A DNA stretch of 64,000 nt from Sphingobacteriia bacterium 24-36-13 (GTDB lineage Bacteria > Bacteroidota > Bacteroidia > Chitinophagales > Chitinophagaceae), in contig NCHN01000002.1 in assembly GCA_002281875.1 (NCBI GenBank), positions 110,936-174,935 of the forward strand. Reading direction: 5' to 3'. The position numbers and the translations under genes were made by a program. Below, piece by piece: positions 54,041 to 62,835 of the stretch. The first letter of the stretch is position 1, and every line of letters begins with the position of its first letter. Under the pieces are notes generated by a model that searched no databases, was not told where the DNA came from, and saw only the letters and a list, made by a program, of their open reading frames with translations.

Positions 54041-54958
54041 TTAATTTCCCAACATGCCGGTTATGCCACAAATTGCTTTCACCAGCATTAATCCGTCAAT
54101 GATTGCAAGATAATAGAGAATGCTTTTACGTTGGTGCATATAGGTACAAACAGTTATCAACAATACATAGGGTATACTGTTGAATAGTATGCTGAAAATC
54201 GAAAATTCTTGCCTAATAGCAAAAAACCAGTAAGCCAGCATGCTTAAAATAGTCATAGGGTATATAATCCAATTCAAAGTTTTTTTGAGTCCAAATTGAA
54301 CTACCCAAGTTTTTAACTGGTGGTTAGCGTCGTTTGCATAGTCTTTTATGTCAAAAAGAATACTAAGGATACTGATGAAAAACCAATTTTTAATGAATAA
54401 TATCCAGGTCATTATATCTAGACTTTTATCTTGACCGGGAAAGCTTAAATCATAAAAAAAAACCGGAGAAAATGATACCATACCAGCCCATACTCCTCCT
54501 ATAATTATTGGTTTTATTAGCCCATTGCCTCTAAGTCCCCACTTCCCCAAAATAGGATGCATCTGTTTATAATAGGCAATACCCATTAGTAAAAAACTAA
54601 ATAAAATTAGCCAGCTTTTAAAGTTTACTTTAGAAAAATGCGGTTGGAGACCATTCACAATTAAGAGGGAAATGATTGCAATCAGTATGGTTAGTATAAG
54701 TTGAGAACCTTCAATTTTCTTTTTATTGTGTAAATACCAAGCTGTTCTTTCGTTTAGATTAATTGGGTTTCTCCTTATTTCAATATAATAAGCATGCGTG
54801 TAATACAAAATAGTTGAGAAGCCTATTAATAAATAATAGAAAATATTATTAAGGGGTAGCCCTAGTTGTAATGAGCATTCAATAGAAAGTGCAACAGTGC
54901 AAATTGCATAGAAATAATTTCCGTAAAAAAAACCTTTTATCAATCCTATTCCTTTCAT
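54041..54958 (-). CDS. UbiA-like prenyltransferase family membrane protein, divergent
   Basis: The 305-residue protein has about eight membrane helices and the second aspartate-rich motif of the UbiA superfamily, DIKDYANDANHQLKT (about 206-220). The first motif, NDxxD in active enzymes, is not visible: the matching place after the second helix reads YIEIRRNPINLNERT, with N and E only. It may thus be a weak or changed prenyltransferase. Its start overlaps the lipoprotein stop (TAATG). The substrate is unknown, and its operon of peptidase and ligase genes is unusual for UbiA proteins. Confidence 0.7.
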   Translation of the reverse strand: MKGIGLIKGFFYGNYFYAICTVALSIECSLQLGLPLNNIFYYLLIGFSTILYYTHAYYIEIRRNPINLNERTAWYLHNKKKIEGSQLILTILIAIISLLIVNGLQPHFSKVNFKSWLILFSFLLMGIAYYKQMHPILGKWGLRGNGLIKPIIIGGVWAGMVSFSPVFFYDLSFPGQDKSLDIMTWILFIKNWFFISILSILFDIKDYANDANHQLKTWVVQFGLKKTLNWIIYPMTILSMLAYWFFAIRQEFSIFSILFNSIPYVLLITVCTYMHQRKSILYYLAIIDGLMLVKAICGITGMLGN

Positions 54959-55410
54959 TACCTGATTAAAATAATATCAGGAGAATTAATGGTGTCGCTT
55001 CTATTATTGGCTTTGTCTTTTAGCCAAAATCTAAAATAGGAAGTGTCGTTTCTATTCGTACATCCAACAATAGAAGGAGTTCCAGGTACATTCGCATTGT
55101 AAACAAATGTGACTTCTAATTTTCCTTTTAAATTTGGTGTGCCTGTAAAGTCAGGAACCCTGTTTGGGCTGATGAACTGAACACCGGGTGTGGTTGGACA
55201 AGTTTTAGAAATCTTTTGTACCCAAAGGGTGTCTTGAATATCTCCTTCTTTATCTGTAAAGTTTAAGCTGAAGATGAGCAAATTGCCCTGTCTGAGTTCT
55301 CTTGAATTCACTTCTCCGAATGAAAGTGTTGGTTTTGTATTAAATTCGTCTTTTTTACATCCGTAAAAAAAGCCAGTAATTGTCAGCAGGATTAATAATT
55401 TTGTTCTCAT
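54958..55410 (-). CDS. Hypothetical lipoprotein, Bacteroidota type
   Basis: The 150-residue protein starts with a lipoprotein signal (LLTITGFFYGCKKDE, Cys18) and has one beta-sandwich-like domain (SFGEVNSRELRQGNLLIF to NSPDIILIR) with a pattern NFTDKEGDIQDTLWVQ (about 50-65) found in many Bacteroidota surface lipoproteins. The role is unknown. It is the first gene of the six-gene operon and has a TAAATTTG box upstream. Confidence 0.75.
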   Translation of the reverse strand: MRTKLLILLTITGFFYGCKKDEFNTKPTLSFGEVNSRELRQGNLLIFSLNFTDKEGDIQDTLWVQKISKTCPTTPGVQFISPNRVPDFTGTPNLKGKLEVTFVYNANVPGTPSIVGCTNRNDTSYFRFWLKDKANNRSDTINSPDIILIR

Positions 55411-55426
55411 CAGGTTACTTTCTATT

Positions 55427-55434
55427 CAAATTTA
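55427..55434 (-). promoter_or_regulatory. TAAATTTG -7 box of the six-gene operon
   Basis: The + strand reads CAAATTTA, that is TAAATTTG leftward, 16 nt before the lipoprotein start codon at 55410. Transcription would begin about 55420. No clear TTG at the -33 distance. Confidence 0.5.
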
Positions 55435-55455
55435 GTTAAAACAATACAAATAAGC

Positions 55456-56439
55456 TTGGTGCTACCCATTGATATTAACAATATTTTTTCTGTAAATGAA
55501 TCCAGTTTTGATGACTTGTGCAATACTGTTTTTCAATTTCAATACCAATACAACCCAATTTATCGCAAATGGGTAGACCTAATTGATACATCGCCATCTG
55601 AACGAAAGATACCACAAAAGATACCGGCGTTGCCTATTTCATTTTTCAAAGAGCAGCGGGTAGTTACTGGAAATTGGCAGGAACAAAAAATTTTTGAGAG
55701 CAGCGGAACTACGGGAGTGGTAACAAGTAGGCATTATGTTGCCGATATAGCGATTTATGAACAGTCTTTTATTCAAGGATTTGAAAGACAGTATGGGCCT
55801 ATTCAGAACTGGTGTGTATTGGCATTATTGCCAGCATATTTGGAAAGAGAAAATTCTTCTTTGGTTTACATGGCCAATAAAATGATTGCCATTAGTGGGC
55901 ATTCAGAAAGTGGGTTCTATTTGTACAATTATGCCGAATTGGCCAATAAGCTAGCAGAATTGGAATTGCAAGGACAACCCGTATTATTGTTGGGAGTCAC
56001 ATTTGCATTACTTGATTTTTCTGCAACATTTCCATTGCATTTAAAACATACAGTGATAATGGAAACAGGGGGAATGAAGGGGAGGGGTAGAGAGCTCACT
56101 CGCCCAGAATTGCACGAAACCCTAATTTCTAGGTTCAAACTCAATCATATTCACGCAGAATATGGTATGACAGAATTATTGAGCCAAGCTTACTCAAAAG
56201 GTAATGGTAGGTATTATTGTCCGCCATGGATGAAAGTATATATTCGAAAAGAAGATGACCCTTTTGAATTATTAACGGAGGGAACAGGACTAATACAAAT
56301 CATAGACCTAGCAAATATTTACAGCTGTTCATTTATAGCTACCCAAGATATTGGGAAACTATATGCAGATGGAAGTTTTGAAGTATTGGGTAGGATGGAT
56401 CATGCCGATATACGGGGGTGTAGCTTACTGGTTGTATAG
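55456..56439 (+). CDS. LuxE-like acyl-protein synthetase / AMP-ligase family protein
   Basis: The 327-residue protein is short for an AMP-forming ligase and matches the LuxE class: the phosphate loop SSGTTGVVTSRHYV (about 76-89), MIAISGHSESGFYLYNY (about 145), ETGGMKGRGRELTRPELHE (about 201) and HAEYGMTELLSQAY (about 230), where the last resembles the adenylation core motif. LuxE-type proteins activate fatty acids as acyl-AMP and pass them to a carrier. The start codon is TTG at 55456 or GTG at 55459; no ATG fits. It is next to a glycosyltransferase gene, so polysaccharide or lipid decoration is possible. Confidence 0.8.
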   Translation: MVLPIDINNIFSVNESSFDDLCNTVFQFQYQYNPIYRKWVDLIDTSPSERKIPQKIPALPISFFKEQRVVTGNWQEQKIFESSGTTGVVTSRHYVADIAIYEQSFIQGFERQYGPIQNWCVLALLPAYLERENSSLVYMANKMIAISGHSESGFYLYNYAELANKLAELELQGQPVLLLGVTFALLDFSATFPLHLKHTVIMETGGMKGRGRELTRPELHETLISRFKLNHIHAEYGMTELLSQAYSKGNGRYYCPPWMKVYIRKEDDPFELLTEGTGLIQIIDLANIYSCSFIATQDIGKLYADGSFEVLGRMDHADIRGCSLLVV

Positions 56440-56447
56440 TGTTGCGG

Positions 56448-57575
56448 CTAAAAAATTGTTTTATACACTTCTACTTGTTCTCTCGCAATTTTGTTCCATG
56501 AGCAATGATCAATAACCATTTGTCTAGCATTCATTTTTTTTCTATTCCATTGAACCGTATCAATATCGTTCATGCTTTCTATAAAAGTTTGAGTAAGTGC
56601 TTCTACAGAATTTTCTTTTAATGGATAACCTGCATTTGCAGTTTTAATTAATTCCGCAAAATAGGTTTCATAGGAAACAATAGAAGGTATAGACATAGAA
56701 GCGCTTTCTAATACAACAAAGGGTGAATAGTCTAGTCTAGAAGGTCTTACCATAATATCTATTTTGCTGAGTTGTTCAAACTTCAGCGCACCATATACCA
56801 TAGGTTTTACAAATACATATTTATGCAATCCGAGTTTTTTAATTGATTTTAAAATATTATTTCTGTCTTTTCCATTTCCCATTATCCAAAGGACTGCATT
56901 ATTAGTGTTTGTTTTTTTAAATTTAGAGAATGCATTAAGTAAAATATCAATACCCATTCTATTCATGTTCAATTCTCCATAGAAACAATAAATAATTTCA
57001 TCATGTTTCATTATTTTGGGTGCAATATTGATATTATTATCAATTAATCCATTGGGAATAATATAAGACTTTTGTAGGTCGAAAGGATAATGGTTTAAAA
57101 GCTCTTTTCTTTCAAACTCACTTATAAAATGAATTGCGCTTGCCCAATTAATAATATTCGTATCAAAATTCTCAAAATGTCTTCGTTTTAAATAGCTCGC
57201 AGTTTTTAACGTGTATGAATTGTACCTGCCATGTGGAGATAAAATGTAGGGGCAGTTGTTTTTATGTAAGTGAAATATGATTGGATAAAATATTGGGATA
57301 ATACCCCCATGAATATGTACAATGGTGCTTGGTTTAATTGATTGGATTGCTTTTTTAATTTTGTCTAGTGTATTCCACATAAAAAGACTGTTACTAAAGA
57401 AAATTGCCTGGTAAGGCTTATGTTGTAATTGGTCTAGTGTGCCTGAACCAATGCCCCATATTTGAACGGTATGCCCCAACTTAATTTGTTCTGTTGCTAA
57501 TTGATTAGCAATATCAACCAAAGGGTTTATTTTTTCCTTTGCTTTTCTAGCAAAAACGATATGTATTATTTCCAT
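56448..57575 (-). CDS. Family 4 glycosyltransferase
   Basis: The 375-residue GT-B protein has an N-terminal domain with VHIHGGIIPIFYP (about 91) and a C-terminal nucleotide-sugar domain with WIMGNGKDRNNILKSI (about 220) and the E-x7-E-like segment DYSPFVVLESASMSIPSIVSYE (in part, about 281-302). It would transfer a sugar from an NDP-sugar in the cytoplasm to a lipid or polysaccharide chain. The sugar is not predictable. It ends 8 nt from the convergent LuxE-like gene. Confidence 0.88.
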   Translation of the reverse strand: MEIIHIVFARKAKEKINPLVDIANQLATEQIKLGHTVQIWGIGSGTLDQLQHKPYQAIFFSNSLFMWNTLDKIKKAIQSIKPSTIVHIHGGIIPIFYPIIFHLHKNNCPYILSPHGRYNSYTLKTASYLKRRHFENFDTNIINWASAIHFISEFERKELLNHYPFDLQKSYIIPNGLIDNNINIAPKIMKHDEIIYCFYGELNMNRMGIDILLNAFSKFKKTNTNNAVLWIMGNGKDRNNILKSIKKLGLHKYVFVKPMVYGALKFEQLSKIDIMVRPSRLDYSPFVVLESASMSIPSIVSYETYFAELIKTANAGYPLKENSVEALTQTFIESMNDIDTVQWNRKKMNARQMVIDHCSWNKIAREQVEVYKTIF

Positions 57576-57643
57576 AAGAAATTCTGCATTTATTTATTCC
57601 AGAATGAAAATACAGTATATTTAAATTACACAAAGAAATACCT

Positions 57644-57850
57644 ATGAAGTGGCGTGAACTAACTTCCCGTTCTATATTTATCGCTTATTTTTTACTATTG
57701 TTCGGTCAATTTTTATACTGGCTTGGAAGAATTTTTTCTATTCATAATATTAAGTGGTTCATTTTGAAACTCATTATTTACGCTTATTTGATTCTATGGC
57801 TATATAATTATATAAAAACCTGGCTAGGAACTTTAAAGCAATTTGGTTAA
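57644..57850 (+). CDS. Small hypothetical membrane protein (68 aa)
   Basis: Sixty-eight residues with two hydrophobic stretches (about 10-29 and 37-58) and basic ends (MKWRELTSRS; KTWLGTLKQFG), as expected for a two-helix inner-membrane protein. No family is recognised. It lies between divergent transcription and the PAS-REC gene (48 nt downstream). No clear promoter box is seen; TATATTTA nearby (57617-57624) is one base off the -7 consensus. The call rests on the ordered topology only. Confidence 0.45.
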   Translation: MKWRELTSRSIFIAYFLLLFGQFLYWLGRIFSIHNIKWFILKLIIYAYLILWLYNYIKTWLGTLKQFG

Positions 57851-57898
57851 CTTATTATAAAAGTAAAATAGCGTCATTCAATAAATCATACAATAAAA

Positions 57899-59758
57899 AT
57901 GCGATATCCATATAGTGTTGAAAGAAAATTATTAGATCAAATTTCGGCCAATGACCATTTTGTTTTCACCACAGATTTAGAAGCCAATATTACTTTTTGT
58001 AATGATGCATTTCAAAGAGTTTATCAAATTGTAGGTGAGTCAGTAGTTGGCGTAAATATAGACTCTTTGTTTAATGCCGCCGATGCGGGAATAATTAAGT
58101 ATGCTATACATCAGGCTTTACTTACAAAGTCTTCTGTTCCTCTAATTTTAAAATTGAAACATCCTGGACTTAACACAAGTGACTCTTTTATCCAGTATGA
58201 ATTTACTGTAGTAAACGATCGTAGGTCTTACCCAGTCGCTTTTTTGCTTGTTGGCAAAACTGCTGCTGCTTCCATTTTGCAAACTAATACGCCATCTGTA
58301 GTAAGTACTGGAGGAACGGGTATTTCAGGTCAAAATAGAGAATGGTTTCGTGAAATTGCAGACTATATGCGGGAAATGATGTGGATGAGCGATCACCAGC
58401 ATCAAATTAATTTCGTTAATAAAGCTTGGCTAAAATTTAGAGGTGTTTCTTTAGAAAATGAATCTGGTAACGGGTGGATGGATGGAATTTATTCAGAAGA
58501 TAAATACAAAGTAACAGAAGAGCAAAACATGGCATATCAATCTAAACTAGAATACACCATTCAGTTTAGGTATAGAAAATTTGATGCAACATATAGGTGG
58601 GTAGAAATGCAAGGTAGTCCTATGTATACGCATTTAGGCGATTTTGTTGGTTATGCGGGAACGTTACAAGATATAACCAATATGAAGGAGTTGCAATTGC
58701 AAATGAATAGGCAAAAAGAAATGTTAGAAGTGTCTAAAGTTGAATTTGCAAAATTTACAAAAATTGCTCAGAGAATAAATGTGGTAATCATTTTATGTGA
58801 TCCAGGATACAGGATTACTTGGGTAAATGATAGCTTTGTAAAATTGACCGGTTTCCCATTACGTGAGGTAAATGGTAAAGAACCAATAGCTATTTTGGCA
58901 GGTTCTGAAACTGCGCCTGATTCCCTATCTAAATTAAGACAAGCGATTGATCAAGGTAAAAGTTTAAGAACTGAAATTGTATTTTATGCCAAAAACGGAA
59001 ATAAAATTTGGTTGGATCTTAAAATGGAAACCTTGTTTGATAAACAAGGAAATATTATTGGCTATTTGACCATCCAAAATGATATCACTAAAAAGAAAAT
59101 GACTGAAAAAGATGTAGAAGAACAAATGGCACATCTAAAGCAGATTTCCGATATCGCGTCGTTTGAATTAAGGCATGAATTTTCTAAAATTTTACAGATT
59201 CTACAAACTGCTAAGTTTCAACAAAATACACTACAAGGATATCAGCAGATTTTATTAGATATAGAATCTTCTGCAAATACAATGAATCAGGCAATTTTAA
59301 AAATTTCTGATGAAGTTAGTTTTGCTTCTACTAGTAATATTGCTCTCAATAAATTCTTATTAAATCAAGCAATTGAAGAGATTATTTTAGTGGATGATGA
59401 CCATATGATTAATAAATTAAACTCTGTAATCATTCGGAATGTGATTCCTAATATGACGGTAACCGTTTTTGATAATATTGATGATGCAATAACCTATTTA
59501 CAAGGTAATCCTACTTTAAAACGGAAAATATTTTTAGACTTAAATTTTATGGGAAGAAATGGTTGGGATTTTTTAGAAGAATATGAAAAAATGAACCAAC
59601 CATGGCCTGTTATTATATTGACCTCTTCAATTGATCACAATGACTACGAAAAGTCTAAAAAATATTCTAACGTAACCCATTTTATTACAAAGCCTCTTAC
59701 AGTTCCACAATTTGAAGAACTCAGTGCATTAGATGAAGCTTCTCCAGTTGGGAACTAA
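57899..59758 (+). CDS. Multi-PAS protein with degenerate histidine-kinase dimer helix and C-terminal receiver
   Basis: The 619 residues hold three PAS-type sensor domains (about 12-125, 148-265, 284-398), a two-helix segment like a kinase dimerisation domain (about 405-475) and a receiver domain (about 493-612; Asp546 in IFLDLNFMGRNGWD, Lys in HFITKPLTVPQ). The place of the kinase phospho-histidine (S-H-E-L-R) reads SFELR at 421-425, and there is no ATP-binding domain. It can therefore sense and receive a phosphoryl group but cannot be a kinase alone. It has no DNA-binding domain. Its 3' end overlaps the convergent gene by 38 nt. Confidence 0.85.
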   Translation: MRYPYSVERKLLDQISANDHFVFTTDLEANITFCNDAFQRVYQIVGESVVGVNIDSLFNAADAGIIKYAIHQALLTKSSVPLILKLKHPGLNTSDSFIQYEFTVVNDRRSYPVAFLLVGKTAAASILQTNTPSVVSTGGTGISGQNREWFREIADYMREMMWMSDHQHQINFVNKAWLKFRGVSLENESGNGWMDGIYSEDKYKVTEEQNMAYQSKLEYTIQFRYRKFDATYRWVEMQGSPMYTHLGDFVGYAGTLQDITNMKELQLQMNRQKEMLEVSKVEFAKFTKIAQRINVVIILCDPGYRITWVNDSFVKLTGFPLREVNGKEPIAILAGSETAPDSLSKLRQAIDQGKSLRTEIVFYAKNGNKIWLDLKMETLFDKQGNIIGYLTIQNDITKKKMTEKDVEEQMAHLKQISDIASFELRHEFSKILQILQTAKFQQNTLQGYQQILLDIESSANTMNQAILKISDEVSFASTSNIALNKFLLNQAIEEIILVDDDHMINKLNSVIIRNVIPNMTVTVFDNIDDAITYLQGNPTLKRKIFLDLNFMGRNGWDFLEEYEKMNQPWPVIILTSSIDHNDYEKSKKYSNVTHFITKPLTVPQFEELSALDEASPVGN

Positions 59759-60332
59759 TAGTTTGCTTCATTAAAACACCATAGTTAGCGGCTTTACTTG
59801 GATGGAGAGAATAAAGCACTTCCATTAGCTCGTTTGAGTGCTTAAAAAACATTGCATTGTTTTGGGTAAGCGTTTTATTGTAATCTGAAGCATATGCAAT
59901 TATAGGGAGTTGCATATACATTGCTTCTAATAGCGATGCAGAAGTGTCTTCTTGATGATGAGAATCTATATAAATAAAACAATTTGTTCTAAGCATATTC
60001 AATGTTCTTAGTTGAATTTGTGGGTCTATTAATTTGATTAAGTAACTATTTTGATAGCGTTCATATAGTGCTTGACCATATGCATTGGCTTTCCAGTTCC
60101 CGATTGCTATTAGTGGATATTGATTAAATTTTTCAAAACCATCAAAAACGATATGGATATCATTTTCCGGTTCTGGTTCAGTAATCATTAATGCATATTT
60201 ACCATATAAAAAAGGGAATAAAGTATGATCCTTTGTTTGAATGATTTCATGGTTACAATGATCATTCAATAATTTTTGTGACATTTCTAATAATTGCTCT
60301 TTTATAAACACATTTACATTCATCACAGTCAA
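59721..60332 (-). CDS. Short glycosyltransferase-like protein (C-terminal GT-B half)
   Basis: The 203-residue protein resembles only the C-terminal half of a GT-B glycosyltransferase, with TSASLLEAMYMQLPIIAYAS (about 132-151), the nucleotide-sugar EX-type motif, but without the acceptor-binding N-terminal domain. It overlaps the end of the PAS-REC gene by 38 nt on the opposite strand. No nearby frame supplies the missing half. It may be a remnant, a half-enzyme that needs a partner, or a binding protein. The 119 bases upstream hold no clear promoter. Confidence 0.6.
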   Translation of the reverse strand: MTVMNVNVFIKEQLLEMSQKLLNDHCNHEIIQTKDHTLFPFLYGKYALMITEPEPENDIHIVFDGFEKFNQYPLIAIGNWKANAYGQALYERYQNSYLIKLIDPQIQLRTLNMLRTNCFIYIDSHHQEDTSASLLEAMYMQLPIIAYASDYNKTLTQNNAMFFKHSNELMEVLYSLHPSKAANYGVLMKQTISSQLEKLHLMH

Positions 60333-60451
60333 TTTTTTTCAATTGTTTACTTCTAATACGATGCCAAATACAGAACGATTATTTATTGTTGATTATCAGG
60401 TATTTATATTTATTTTCCTCAACACGAAATTCCCATATTTGGAATAAAAAT

Positions 60452-62833
60452 TTATTTTGGGAGAAATGCGTTTGGGTAATCTTCATTTAGTTGTGATAAA
60501 ACCTTTCTGATAGTTTCATTTAGTTCTTTTATATGGCTATGAATATATTGATCTAACTTACCAGTGCTTGCCATTTCTTCAATTAGTTTCACTTTGTTTG
60601 CAGCTGCCTTTATACCCATGCCTCGTAAAGCAGACTTCATTCGATGGGCGGTTTTCTCTACTTTTTTCCAATCATCTTCAGAAGCAGACTTTGTTAATTG
60701 TTCTATATCGGTTGGCATTGTTTTTAAAAATAATCCGACCATTTTTTGAATAAACTCAGGTTTCCCTTTCCCCATCCCCATAATTAATTCTTCGTTATAC
60801 AATTTTTCGTTTAATAGATTGTTTATCTCTATCTGTTCATCTTGTATTATAAAATGGGTATTGTCTAATACTTCTATAATCGTAGTTAATAATTGTGTTT
60901 CATGAAAGGGTTTACTTAAATAACCATTCATTCCAATTGTTCGATATCTAGTTTCATCTTTTTTAAATGCATTGGCAGTCATTGCAATAATTGGAATATT
61001 CTTCTTGTTTGGATCCTGCATACTTCTTATTATTGAAGTTGCTTGTATTCCATCTATATCTGGCATAGAGATATCCATTAGTATTAAATCGTATTGATAG
61101 TTGGTTACTTTTTCAATCGTTTCTTTTCCGTTTGTTGCAATGCTTATATATACGCCCTTTTCTTCTAATAAAGTTCTTGTTATAAACTGATTCATTTCAA
61201 CGTCTTCTGCTATTAGTATTCTACACCCTTTTAATTTTTCATAATTAGGCTTGAAAATGATTGGACTAGGAACCTTGATATTTTTTTTGATTGGAAGTAT
61301 ACAACTGAAAGTTGATCCTTTTTTGGGAATACTTTCTACAGCAATTCTTCCTCCCATATTTTCAATCAGCTTTTTACATATCCCTAATCCTAATCCAGTA
61401 CCTCCATACCTTCTGGTAATAGAACTATCTGCTTGTTTAAAAGGCTCAAATATTTGCTCTATTTGATTAGCTTCAATGCCAATACCAGTGTCTTTTATAG
61501 AAATCTTATACCAAAGTAAATTTTCAGTTTCAGATATACTACTAAGCGTAACCGATACCATTCCTTTATCTGAAAACTTAATAGCGTTACCTATAAGATT
61601 GTTTAAAATTTGTGATATTCTATAAGGGTCTCCTAATAATAAATCTTTTTTTTCTAACCCATTTTCAAATTTTAATAGTAATCTTTTTTCTTCTGCTTTG
61701 TATTGAAAACTTTCTACTGTAGAAGAAATTAAATCGTCTATCGAAAAAGGAATTTCTTCAAATGTAATATCGCCAGAAGAAATCTTTTCTAAATTCAATA
61801 TATCATTAACAATAACTAATAAGTTGTTGGCTGCTTCATCAATCATCAAAGCCATTTTATTTTGCTGTTGGCTTAGGGGTGTTTTTTTAATCAGATTTAC
61901 AACTCCTAAGATTCCATTTAATGGGGTTCTAATTTCATGACTAATATTTGCTAGAAATAGTTCTTTTGCTTTTGAAATTTCTTCAGTTAATAGTTTTGCT
62001 TTCTTTAAATCTTCCTCAGTTTTGACTCTTTCTGTTATATCTGTGTTTAATCCAATTATCATATTTAATTTACCTGCTTCATCTAGTATTGGTTTTATAT
62101 TTCTTAGGTAATAGCGAATTTCACCATTATCATTTATTTGCTTTTCCTCTATGGTTCCTTCTATTTTATTTTGTATTACTTGAGTAAATAATTCTTGATA
62201 CCTATTGGTATTGGAGTCAAATGAGTTTTTCTTTAGTGATTTATTTGGGTTAATCATCCACTCTAAAATGTATTGTCTTAGTTTTGCGTCTTTTACAGCA
62301 ATTGGATTAAGGAACAAATCTGCATAATCCGGATTCAGAACAGCAATATCATTGGGCAAATGATTGAAAAGTTCTCCATATGCTTTTTTAATTTTTTCTA
62401 GTTTTATCTCAACTAGTTTTTTTTCTGTAGCATTTTTATAATACCAAATATGACCTCTATATATTTCTCCTTCCAAAATAGGGGTATAGTCTCTTTCTAA
62501 GTAAATTCCATTATTTAATTCAACTCCATCATTGAGAACAGGTTGTCTTTCACTGAGTATTTCATTCGTTCTTTGAATAAAGTAATATTGGTTATCTAAA
62601 ACGGTTAAATCAATGCTATTATTCATGAATAAATCAGTCCCAATTAACTTTTCTATGGGAGATTCAATATTAAAGATGTTGCAAAAAACTTGGTTTACAG
62701 ATACTACAAGGCCAGATTCGTCTTCAATTAAAATACCTAGGTTTATATGATTGGTAATAGTATCAATTATTGATCCTCCTAAATAGGGAGCGTTTAATTT
62801 ATTTTTATCATATAAATGGCTATTACTCAGCAT
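60452..62833 (-). CDS. Hybrid sensor histidine kinase with PAS, receiver and HPt domains
   Basis: The 793-residue protein has two PAS-like domains (about 20-145 and 150-270), HisKA (NISHEIRTPLNGIL, His299), HATPase (NNLIGNAIKFSDKG, DTGIGIE, GTGLGLGI), a receiver (LIAEDVEMNQF about 541; Asp in LILMDISMPDIDG about 590) and a C-terminal HPt domain with its histidine in TAHRMKSALRGMG (about 732). There is no transmembrane helix, so sensing is cytoplasmic. It can run a full four-step phosphorelay, ending on the response regulator encoded just upstream (its start codon lies 2 nt after that gene's stop). Confidence 0.93.
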   Translation of the reverse strand: MLSNSHLYDKNKLNAPYLGGSIIDTITNHINLGILIEDESGLVVSVNQVFCNIFNIESPIEKLIGTDLFMNNSIDLTVLDNQYYFIQRTNEILSERQPVLNDGVELNNGIYLERDYTPILEGEIYRGHIWYYKNATEKKLVEIKLEKIKKAYGELFNHLPNDIAVLNPDYADLFLNPIAVKDAKLRQYILEWMINPNKSLKKNSFDSNTNRYQELFTQVIQNKIEGTIEEKQINDNGEIRYYLRNIKPILDEAGKLNMIIGLNTDITERVKTEEDLKKAKLLTEEISKAKELFLANISHEIRTPLNGILGVVNLIKKTPLSQQQNKMALMIDEAANNLLVIVNDILNLEKISSGDITFEEIPFSIDDLISSTVESFQYKAEEKRLLLKFENGLEKKDLLLGDPYRISQILNNLIGNAIKFSDKGMVSVTLSSISETENLLWYKISIKDTGIGIEANQIEQIFEPFKQADSSITRRYGGTGLGLGICKKLIENMGGRIAVESIPKKGSTFSCILPIKKNIKVPSPIIFKPNYEKLKGCRILIAEDVEMNQFITRTLLEEKGVYISIATNGKETIEKVTNYQYDLILMDISMPDIDGIQATSIIRSMQDPNKKNIPIIAMTANAFKKDETRYRTIGMNGYLSKPFHETQLLTTIIEVLDNTHFIIQDEQIEINNLLNEKLYNEELIMGMGKGKPEFIQKMVGLFLKTMPTDIEQLTKSASEDDWKKVEKTAHRMKSALRGMGIKAAANKVKLIEEMASTGKLDQYIHSHIKELNETIRKVLSQLNEDYPNAFLPK

Positions 62834-62835
62834 AT

